Shown in pieces: positions 1-12,100 of a stretch of DNA of 64,000 nt. The stretch comes from Channa striata (Eukaryota > Chordata > Actinopteri > Anabantiformes > Channidae), in NCBI GenBank assembly GCA_033026295.1, contig CM065176.1, positions 3,915,705 to 3,979,704 of the forward strand, given 5' to 3'. Position 1 is the first letter of the stretch; every line of letters begins with the position of its first letter. The notes beneath the pieces were generated by a model, which was not told the DNA's origin, ran no database searches, and saw only the letters and a list, made by a program, of their open reading frames with translations. The position numbers and the translations under genes were made by a program.

Positions 1-180
1 TGCCACGTTTCAGGAATTATTGTCCAGGAATCCACTGAATTAAAGCTATCCTTCTTTCTTCTCAGTCAATCTTGATTGCCCCTGTATTCAAAGATGATTT
101 TTGATTGCTTTAGGATTCATGGGAGGAATGTCTTAAGAGTATGCTACTAGCACCAGTGTTCTGGCTATAAAACTAACACT
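1..180 (-). other. anpep: anpep 3' UTR, running off the left edge
   Basis: This follows the anpep stop codon at 181-183. No minus-strand AATAAA was found, so the poly(A) site probably lies outside the window. Confidence 0.5.
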
Positions 181-3100
181 CTATATTTCTTTTTCAAACC
201 AGTCCAGTATAATCTCTTTGTTCTCGCGGACCCACTCAATGTTGACTTGGGTTTGCTCTACAGCCTGATATGCCGCCCTGGAAGCGGGACCCAGATTGTA
301 GTCCTGTGCAAAACGCTCCAGCTATACACACACAAAGAAAGACAACATAATAATGTTAGGACATTGCTGTAGAGGAACTGTATTCACTAATATAAAGAAG
401 CCTTATTATTTATGCAGGACAATAATAAACAGTCTGTAAATGCAATATTAATCCCACAAATGAACATGGAAAACCAAAATTAATCACTCCAACTCCCAAA
501 TATTATCCCAAAACCTGATTACCTGATTTTTTTCTCAATCCTCTGAGCAGCAGTTTTATCCAAAGACTATTAAAAACACATCAGTGAGCCACACCAGAAG
601 ACATGGTTCATTTTAAGTCCTACACTGCTGGAACACTCACACCAAATTTATTATAAACCACACCAGAATATTGTTCCTCAAAAATACCTATTTTTTGAGT
701 TATGGTTTGGTACCAAATGTATACTCAAAAAAGTGACCTCACTGGTTTTACTATGGTACCAATAATACAGGGACTAGCTGTTGTAGGCGCTGGAGAACAT
801 GATTTTTCTGGTCATAACTTAGCAGCATAATAACCTTACAAGTGTAGTCTAATGTTGGGAGAGAGGTAAAAATATCCAAAAAAGATACATACAGAATGCA
901 AGTTGTTTAAATCCTTTGTAAATAGTACAAATATATGGAACAGTGTTGAAACTAATTTTTTTGAAGCTCATTAAGAATTTGATACAAGCAACATAAAAGC
1001 ACTGGAAAAGATTTGTAAAGCTAAAAACGCCACTATGCAAATAATATGGCTACATTTTTTAATCATATACAGTTGACAGTATCACAACTTTTTTGGGAGT
1101 GTTGTGAGGGCAATAATAATGGATAAGGATAATGTAGGAACATGTCAGCCAGTGAGACAATGTATTTCATTTGTGTATTTTTTTTTAAACACAATTTTAG
1201 ATTTTTATTGCCTAGAAAAACAAACAAAAACATAACTTCAACATTCTTGTATGTTCTGATGACAGAAAGACAACAGATAAGAAATCAGGGTGTCTCCAGT
1301 TAGTCATGCGTGACTTGGCAGATATAAGTTTCTAGTTGACATCGCTACATGCAGGTATTATTGTTTTACCATAATAAAATATCAGTAATTACCTCCTGTA
1401 GTTCAAATTTTGTTGAGAATCTGCTGGTCACTTCCTCAATTAACACGGCTCCATCCCTGACAAAATAGTCAAACAGGTGTCAGTATATTTCAACATAATA
1501 CAGTGAAGTAGTCAGAATATGTATTAAAGGTCACTGTTTGCTCATAAAATATAACCCAGTTGGTATGTATATCTCAACATTAATGAGGGCTGTTTTAGCT
1601 TCCTGGCAACACCACAAACTGAGCTTTTAGTGTTGTTTCCAGAAGACCTTTGCACTGTGCAAGATGTTCATAAGCCACTGTTAATTGCTTAGCTTTTTTA
1701 TGAACCTGATTGTTTATTCAACTGTAATGCCTGTCACTTGTGTATTAACAAGAGGCTTCTGTAAAGTAAAGCTTGCGGATATGGCAGGGTTAGTCGGGGA
1801 GTTAAGCCCACAAGTTCCAGAGGTTTCACTTTTTATAAGCTAACCACACTAACCAACCTCTGCTCTACCAACCTCTACTTAAATTTTTCTTATAAATCTT
1901 TTGGAATAAAAATTGCTTCATTTTAGCAGTTACACAAAGTACTGCTTACCATCACCCTCAGACTGAAAATACCAGCGTCCTCTCTTCTATGTTAATCCTA
2001 AATAGGACATAACAAATATGAGTGGCAGTAGACTCAAAAAACAACCTACCCCGCACTGACATAGTCCCAGTGCGCTCTGACAAAGTTCCAGGCTAGTGCC
2101 TGCCCTGCCACATTCCTGGCTACGTAGCTTATAGTAGAGGCAACATCCATCAGACGTATCTTCTCGGGGTTCAAAGTGTACTCCAGGTATCTGCAAGATA
2201 AGCACAGCAGTGACCAACTCTTCGCTTAATTGCATGTCTAGGATTTACCTTATCTTAGGTGTGTTTATTATTACAGGATTTAGTTAATGACACATCACGA
2301 CTGGCTTCACCTGTTGAGCAGCCAGATCTTCTTGGTGCAGGACATAGCTCTGCGGAGCTGCTCTTTCTCTGAAGTGTCGGTGGAGTTCTGAAAAGTTTTC
2401 CAGGCAAACTCCCACTCTTCTTTCCCACCAGCAGCAATGGCTTGGCAGTAAATTACAGATCGCAGGTTGGGGTGGATGCTAAATCACACAAACATACACA
2501 TATGTACATTATTTTCCTGCATCAGGATTATCTAATTTTCACATGTACTTGGTTATGCTGGACCTGACTTGAACTTTTTCAGACCATTTTCTCCTTTCTG
2601 CTCTTTTCCTATGCATTTTCCCCACCATGTCAAATAAATAAATGGATAAACTATCCAGTCATTATCTTTAACCATTTGTCCTGTTTAGGGTCATGGAGGG
2701 GATGGAGCCTATCCCAGCTATCATAGGGCGAGAGGCAGGGTACAGGTCTCCAGTCTATTTCGGGGCCAACACAGAGAGACATACACAGACAGACAACAAT
2801 TCACACTCACATTTATGTCTACGGGCAGGTTAGAGTCACTATTATCCTAACATGCATGTGTTTGGAGTTTGAGGGGAAACCCACGCAAGCATAGGGAGAA
2901 CATGCAAACTCCACATCACATCTACATCCACAAGCAAATGTAGGGAAGTGCAGATGGATTAACGCACCTCCATACATGTAATGTTATACACATGTATGTG
3001 TGTGTTGAAGTTACAATAGGCAGCTTAAGCTACTTCCAGCATGAGACTCAGAGTCAATACATGCCTCTCTGTACAGCCCTCCCCTCTCACTCTACTCTGC

Positions 3101-6100
3101 TACGTTTTGCCCAGCACTTCGGGTAGTTGTTATTATGAAAAGTAAATGAGCCTGCTACAAAAGTTGCTTTTGAATGGGTTAGACCTCACAGGAGGTTTCA
3201 ACAGCAAAAAAAGAGAGAAAAAAGTAGCATACATTAATATAACGAGAACATACCATATGCACATTTAATGAAAATTCAGGTTCTCATTTAAAGTTGCACA
3301 TGGCTGTTTTGCACATCACTGATTCCAAAACCTAGAAGAGTTTTTTTATACACGTAAGAAAAGGATAATTTTCTACATGGTCTCCTTGCTTATTTTTATA
3401 ACATTACAATAAAAATGCCATGTGCACCTTTAAACATAATCACAATAAAGAGTGCTAACAACAACCACAACACTTGGCACAAAAAAGTGATTAAAGAAAC
3501 CTACCTTTACTTATTGCTGGAGAGTAAAGCTACAGAATGCGATGGAAACTTTTAAATTTAGACAATTTATTTTAAAAACAGCAACTTAATATAGTATTAT
3601 AATTGAATCATGTGAGTTTTGTGTAATGTAGACTTAAAAAGTAACGTCCAAATGTAATTGATACTTATCCAGTATGTCCATACATGTTAGTGTGATTGTT
3701 CATCCAGAAGCCAAACATCTTTGTGGCCATTTCAACACACTGTGGAACTCCATTGGAACAAGCCACCTCTATGGCAGTGATCTGGCTGTGCCTTTGGATG
3801 GAGCAAAATTGACATTTTAATACTTTTTTACTTATGTACTTTTAATGTAGTTTTAATTAAATAATGGTAATTTAATGTAATGTCCGGATTAAGAGCAAGA
3901 GATGCTGTTAAAAGCTCTAGGTGAGGTTATTAAATGTGTCTTAAATTAGGTAGATTATTTTGTCAAACTTTTATTCCGTATTTAATACAAAGAAATATAA
4001 TATGGAATTTTTAAAGCTGCATTAGGCCATATATTTTTTGTGGCACCAGAGGCAGCTCACATCCAGCAGAAATGAACCAACATTAGTATTTAGTTGTAGT
4101 CATGTTACTCTCTGCCCGATGAGTGTAAACTCTGTTTTCACTCCTAGTCTAACTCTGTTTTGTTCTTCACTCAGAATTAAGTGAGTGGAACTGCAGTTAG
4201 ATAGATGATCAGTTATCAGTCATCAGTAAGTGCTCTACACTGAGTTAGTCTTCACTTGAAAAAAAAAATATATTTATGTTTATATTTATTTAAGGCAGGG
4301 ACAATACAGTTGAGACAGCTGAAGCTGATTTGCAGCCCACACATCTTGTTACACCGGTTCCTAGAGAGCTTTGCTACTAATTTGTCAAGTGAATTTGCAA
4401 TTGTGTATTTCACCTGAAACATCTGACATTATGATAACTGGTTCCATAAAAACACACAAAAACACAAAGTACTCACAGAGCCACACATCTTTTGCTAGCA
4501 TGATAAAGTTTAAACTTGCAGTGCAAACCCACACATCTGCTCTGCTTTGGTAATCATGGACTGGAGCGTGAATTTGTAATACTCTAAACTGCAAATGTGT
4601 AAATCTGTTGATGATTAGCTGAGGAGAAACTCTGTCTACACAATCAAATGATATTTCTTCTCAGGGATTAGTAAAAGTCTTCTTTCCTTACTGTAAGGAA
4701 TGGTCCTTTGGGACTTTAGAATTGTCAGTGTCGTTCTTAAAGAACTCGTACAGGTACTGGACTTGATTCCGGAAGTATGCCTTTAGGAAGAGAAAGTTTT
4801 AGAGCACAGATTCAGGAATGCATTTGGCAAAATAAGATTTTGGCTGCACATCTGTTTATATATACTGGTGAAAGCCCACAGCAATCAATGAACTGGTTAT
4901 GTTCCATCTAGTACTGGTCAAGTCACCATAAAATTGTTACTATATACTGTATAGTCATAATTTTAATTTCAGTATCACAAGTTTGAAAAAACAGTTTCCA
5001 TGACACATGCCTGCATGGGTCCGTACACCTCAGATCGGTCAAACATGAGGACAAAGTACTCAAGGTTCCTAACCGCTGACTCCCAGGGAAGGTACTCTAT
5101 CTCATTGCGAATGAAGTGAGTTGTATTGAGAGCAAGAGTCACATCAACAAGTTTAGCCCTAAGGAAAAGACAAGTTAGATTTTTAAAAGGTCAGTTTTGA
5201 TTCAGTCATATCATATACACCAGGTTTGTATTGAAAAGGGCTGTGTGTTCTGACTGGCCTTCCATGATTTTCCTTTATTTGGCATGTTACTCAATTTGCA
5301 GCATAGCATTTGTTTGAAAATTCGCTATTTCCTTGTGTAGCTTAAGCCCATAAAAATCTTGTCCTGGTTTCTGTCACAACTAGCTTATTCCAGTGTGTGA
5401 GATACACTGTTTATTTAAATGGAGAGAATGGAAATGTAAGGGCCTGGAAACACTGGATTAAATTATATTGAGAGTACAGGTCAAATTAGCAGTACCTTGC
5501 CAAGTTAAAAGCATCATCAATGAGCTGCGCTCTGTTCATCACAGGGATCCGCTGGGAAAAAAAAGAACAAAATGCAGGAAAATCATAATTTCAGTTAAAA
5601 AAAGGTCCCAAGGATAAAGTTATTTACAACTGGTGATTTCTGGGATATTTGTTACTTCACATTTATGTTTCCCAGTGGCTTGACATAAGATCATTGATCT
5701 TTTTATTACACTGGAAGAAAAGGCAACTGATTAAATCATTAGGTTTTATGTTCTAGACACCGTGATTAATGACAGACATTACAGTTGGGAAGATCTACCA
5801 ATGATAATCAGCACTTTAGAAAGAGTTCAGTTCAAGAACTGTAAATTTACATTTTACTTTGACAGAATTTCCCTAGGTTACAATCAGGCCAAAATTAATT
5901 ACCAGTAAATTCTGAACCTTTTCCCTTGTTAAAACATTTCTTGATTTCCCCTGAGTCAGCTCTTGCTAAGTGGTCTGGTTTCTTTTAGCTTTTGCCATTC
6001 AGCTGTCATTCTAAACTTTGTCAAAACAATTTCCCCCCTCCTACAATGTTGATCCCATCTTTAAAATATGCCGAAGCTGAGAGTTTATTGTCTCTACTGA

Positions 6101-9100
6101 CTGTGGACACTAACCTGTCTCCCTACAAAACATTACAAACCGAATGTTTATCTACCATCTAGTATATAATAATAACAAGACTAAATCGAAAACTGCAGAA
6201 GTGTGTTAGTAACAAATTATTTTCCATTTAGTGGTCAGATTTGGATAAATTTAGACAATCAAGATTTCAATGACCATTCTCTAATAACTTAAGCGCAAAG
6301 CATAAAGGACACAAAATAGTTTTAAGGGTAAAAAGCACCTTGTAAAATGTCTTTGTCTTTAGCTACATAAACAGTATGTATGTAACAGATTTCTAGGCTC
6401 ATTACTCACATGTGGGTTTATTTCCAGCTGAGTCAAGAGGCGTTCCCAGTTCTCTGGGTTGTAATTGACTCTGTAGTATCCAGTAAAGTTTACGTTTGCC
6501 AGGATCCATTCGCCTTTCTTAGAAATGAAAACTTCTTTCTTTACTGTAAAAAAGACACATATCAGTTGAAGGTACATAATTCAAAAATCATTCCAAGGGC
6601 TGTTCAGTACATTAATGTACAAAAGTAAAATGAAAAACAATAACAATCTTGTATGGTTAAATGGTTTTTTGTTCTGCCTTTACTTTTGTGTTTGTGTTTC
6701 TATCTAGACCTCTGTAAGCTAAAGAGAGAATGTAAAAATAAAATTTGATATTTTTTGCTTTTCTTTTCTCAAATATAAAAACAAACCTATTAAATTTGAG
6801 TCTGCTGAAAAAAAACGTGTTCATTCTATCACTCTAAAATGTTAAGTTTATTACCTGGGCTGCTGGTTTCCAATGTGACAAGAGTAGGTGCAGCTGTACT
6901 AGACATGACTCTGATTGGGACATACCACCAAAGACTAAATAGAGAGAAGGAGGCAAAAAAATAGCTTATAACAATACAGGTTATAGAATGAATTGCAAGG
7001 TACAATGATTTACTGCAATATTAAATCTGATCTAACCAGATATCTGCAGCACCACTGCTCTTAGTCCAGAGCTGTTATGGTCGACACATGGCTAAAATCA
7101 TTTCAGGTCACGCTAAACTGTTACATAACTCACCGCAGCACTGTTTTGAATACACAGTTACAAAACATCGCTTCAAAATATGCTACATAACCAAAGGTGT
7201 AATTTACTGTAATCAGCTGCAATGATTTCATGCAGACCTGGCAGAAATTTTCTTAGTTAACAAGGTGTAATAACTGCATTTTACCAGCTAAAACAGACAC
7301 TAGAAACGCAGTCTTTCATTATTTGGCAATAACTATTCTCAGTGATAGGGCACTGTAAAAAGATGACGTCCATGGAGGACAGATTTATGATTCAACTTTG
7401 GCCTTTTGAAAGATAGTGAAGGTACAAGATGCACTTATATTTTAGTTTGAATAGGTTATGTTCATGCTCAACATGGAACAATAATGAACAGCTTTTAAAC
7501 CAACCTTTTCACATTTTCTAATAAGGGTATGTATCTGCAAACAGTTACGCTTTAATTTAGAGGTCCTCAATATTCCAGATAATTTCCTGGAACCATTCTT
7601 TCCCAGGAAATTAGCTGGTATTTTGTTTTACGTTACACACATCATTATTGATTATCAAATCATTATATTTCTAATCTTTTAAGTAAAAAGTATAATGTGG
7701 GCCTGTGACAATAAAATGCGTAAAAGAAATTAGTATTCATTAGAGATATCAACAAATAAAAACAATACATTTTAATTCTAAGATGGTAGAAAGTTTCCTA
7801 CACACTTATTATTATTTCCTAATTCCAGTTTCTATTGCTCCTGAGTGTCGAGAGTTTTAGCATGAATAGGGTTTTAGTTATTAACATTCTGTTATCTAGA
7901 AGGTAAACAGCAGCTAACCATTAGAAAAGTGTGAGTACAAATACCAGGAAATTATCTGGAAAAAAAATCACATTTTACAACATTTGTAAAACGAGACCTA
8001 AACTAAATCCTAACTATACGCCATTGGAACCTCTGAAATAAACCTTCAGCTGGTGTCTCATAATAATGGATTTTCTGTGGTATCAGTATCACAGTTATAA
8101 AAATGGCAAAAGTTTACATTATTATTAGAGTGTCTTATTAGCTGTGCTTTATTTAGTGTTCACTAACTCCTGTGGGAAATACATTCATACACCTGCCACT
8201 AGCTGCTACTTGCTTTGTTTGATGTGCAGTGAGCCCCAAAATAGGAATGTTGTGAGCAGGAAAACGCCACAGTAAATTATGTTTACAAATGAACTGTGCA
8301 TGTCTGTGATTCAAATAACTGCGTAAGTGTTTAATATTACATACAGTATCTATTGGATCTGAAACATTTATATTCAATTTGTACTGTTACTATTGTTGTA
8401 ACCAAATTTTCTATTTTCTTAATTTCTAAACTTTTTTTCAAAAAAGAAATGCACTGTAGATCTTTTCCTTAACTATGGTGCAGCATGTATTGAGCTGTTG
8501 GCACCAACCTAGACTCAGTGGTGTCATTGTACAGGAAGTGCTTCTGGTAGATTTCCCCGTTGGTAGTGTTAATCGTGATGACAGGATAGCCAATTTGGTT
8601 GGTCCAGGTGTCCATTACCTTAGCAATATTGGTGAAACCCCCATCCTCAAATACAGCCTGAAAACATGGCAAAAGTCAGTTGATATTTTATCATATAAGC
8701 CAAATAATTACGTACAAGGCATGCTTAAAGTCAGCAGAAAAACCTTAGTTGTAAACAGTAAATGTTAAACCTTACCTGTTGTACATAGTCCCAGAGGATG
8801 TTCTGTACAGTGTTTTTATACTTAAAGTCCATGAGATACCTCTAAAATACAACAGAAATTCAAAGAGAAGGGCATTTTAGTTCACACAGTTTCATTAGCT
8901 ATTTCATGACAAAATTGAATAGACAAATTTGCAATCAGAAATGGTACGGAGAATATATCTAAGGACAGCAGCAGAATCTAAGAGGAATCAATTCTAAAAT
9001 ATGCGTTTCTTCCAAAACCATTTAGTTTTAAATTTTCTGCACAATGAAAAGCAATGATGGACTGGGTGTTGTAGGTCTGCAGATGTTTTGTCCCTCAGAG

Positions 9101-12100
9101 ATTTTGATCAGTTTACTAGTACCTCCATAACAGTACTTTCCTTCAGTTTTTTCTGTCCCATCCCACAGGGGACATCTGAAACCCTTATTGCAGCAGTGGA
9201 CAAAGGCATTGTACATTGTGAACTTGTATCTATGTCCTTTCCCATTGCAACAGACATAAACCAGATGTTGGAATGTTTGACTTCAGAGAAACTTAGATAC
9301 AGTGTTATTGTCAACAGTTCAGCTTTGGATACATGATGGAAATTCTGTTAATTGAGATTCAAATAAACACATTACTGACTAAATGACCACTCCAAACTGA
9401 GAGAAAAATGAGTTTCCAGATGGATAGGATATGCCTAACTAGCCTAAATATGACATGTCATGATATAATGGGCTTGATAATACAGCGCCTCTAAAAGCAA
9501 AGCAGTACAATTCAACAAGACCCACACAACCTCCAGAAAGACTATACAGTATATTTAAGTGAACATCTCCCTTAAGACAGAAAATGTTTTACTAATATTC
9601 CAAATTGATGAAGACATGTAAGACATGAAAAGATAACCAAAGAATGAATAGACCATAATTCTGTTCAGTTTATTGGGGAAAATTTCATAATTAACAGTAT
9701 TGTGCCCGGTCAGCACACACAACCAAATCAGCTCCTTTTCATCCATCTAAAAAAGTACTTGAAGTAGTTGTGTAATAAGCATGGAGAATGTCCAAACAGT
9801 TAAAGAACCCTAGTAAGGTTCCGTGCATGTACTTTGCATTTACGTTTTGGCTCAGCTTAGTTTTCATGGAAGCAGACATTTTTCTAAAAACATGAAACAC
9901 TTCATGGCCAGCCATAAACTTAGAGTGATCCTGTTATTTGGCATGACAGAGAACTCTGTCATGTCTGCCATGTGTATTCTTCTGTTATCTGATTCACAAA
10001 CACACGTGATCCAGTAGTAGTAGTGGCACTGAATGCTTGTGTCATTCACTAAAGTTATGTGCATTTGGTTTTGACATTGTTGGCACTTCTTAAGCAGGTA
10101 AATATTTTGTTTTACTTTCCTATTTTCACATGTTGTTAGGCCAAAAACAAAACAAAAAAAACAAAAAACAATTTTTTATTTTATTCTTGTTCTTTAAAAT
10201 TCAATTTGAGTTTGTGAATAAACTCCCTGACCAAAGGCAGAGATTACAGATTACAGCACAAGTGAATACTGTTAAAGGTTCTTGCTTACTTTAATCGCTT
10301 TCTTGAAAACATTTTCACCCACAAAGTCTACCAGCATTCTCACCACAGTTGCCCCCTAGAGATTGAACAGCAAATACATGCATATGTCAGCATCCATAGA
10401 GCACATATGGTTGACCTGCAACTAGACAGAAATGCGTAGTGTAACATGTAGACTTTTTGATTCTGATTCCATGTCTAAGTGTACTTCTGTGATGCGAACC
10501 ATTTCTAATCCGACTCTTTACCTTACAGTATGTTATGGTATCGAACATCTCAGTTATCTGAGAAGTTGTCTGGACATCATCTGGTTGGGGACTGAGAGGA
10601 TGGGATGAGGCCAGAGCATCTTCCCTAAAAGCTGCGTGGAGGTCATTCACAACATACATGTCTTTCTGAGGAAAACAAAGAGAGACAAAGCCACATCTTC
10701 AATGACAAGCTGTATTCTTGAACTATGATTGTTGAAAAGCACTGCTACATTAAAAGACAATCAACTAAATCATCTGTGGAATAGTGAAGGTGAAGGATAT
10801 AAATTAATTTTTAAAAGCAGGATGCTTGTGAGAAAGACGGAATCTGCCACCTGTGTAAATGTTTACTTAGGAAAGGTAAAAAGAAAGTCACTTACTACTT
10901 TGAATAATTCCTCAGCGTCGTCCACTGCAATATAGGACATGTAACTGGCAAAACCTTCATTCAGCCAAATGTCATTCCACCATTTCATCGTCACTAGATT
11001 ACCAAACCACTGTCAACAAAATAAAGATATGTGAACACATGAGAAACAGTGTGCAGTAATGAGATGTATTTTTAAATGTTGCATTGTTGGACATAGTAAA
11101 ACAGGAGAGGTTACGCTTATTTTACATATTTTTTCCTGCATGAAACTCAGTTAACACTCAGTTAGTGTTAAATCTGTAATAATTCATTTTTGGTCCTAGC
11201 TAACCTGATGAGCCAATTCATGTGCAATGACAGTAGCAATCTCTTCCTTGTGCAACAGTGACGACACCCCGTCCTCATAGAGCAGAGAAGCCTCCTGGTA
11301 TGTGACTAGTCCCCAGTTTTCCATTGCTGCAGGATACAAGTCTGGCAGTGCAATTTGATCTAAAGGAATCAGCATATAATTATCTTGAAAAGTGGTGTCA
11401 TCAGAACAGGCTGCATATATAATGTATACAGTATATATATACAGAACCATTTTTTAGTAGTATTCAGTTCTTATCCAGAAATGTAATGATATGATTTTTG
11501 AAATGCTACTGTACATCACTGCAGTGACCCTCACTATAAGGATGTAAATTCAAGAGAGCTAGAAAAAGCAGTTAATGTGCTTAAAGTTGAAAGTCTGGGT
11601 CCCATTTTTGAGTCTGGTATTCAATCTTCCTTTATACAGCCCTGGTGTATAATTTAAACTCCCAGAAAGTGCTAGGCAGTAATGTAATTTTGGTGTAGTC
11701 ATCATCTCATGATGCACACTGGTAAAAGGAAAGTACTGGTACTGGTAGAAAGTATTTCCCTTTAGAAAATCACTGAAAAACAGGCAACTACTGAATGGTA
11801 AATACATTTTTCTGAATATTTTATGCCACAAATGGTGCTTGTGCAGAAAACCCTGAAGCCCATAAACACTGAAGCGAACATCAAGGTAATTTATATGGCT
11901 GGAATTTTAAGAATGAACATTTTCTTCAGATTAATGTGTCACAGTGAAATGAATTGAGTGCTATCTTTCAATCACTTTAAAACTAAATATGGTCAGCTAG
12001 TCATCTAACAGTCCAAACATCACAAAAGTCATTATCACAGACAGAAAACTGCATTTCTTCATGACATCTGTTAATTTTTTTGTGAAATTCAGACCTACCT

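Noticed and set aside
9028..9336. Overlapping open frames on both strands in anpep intron 8
   Set aside because: anpep exons 8 and 9 join in phase without it, and neither translation resembles aminopeptidase or another family.
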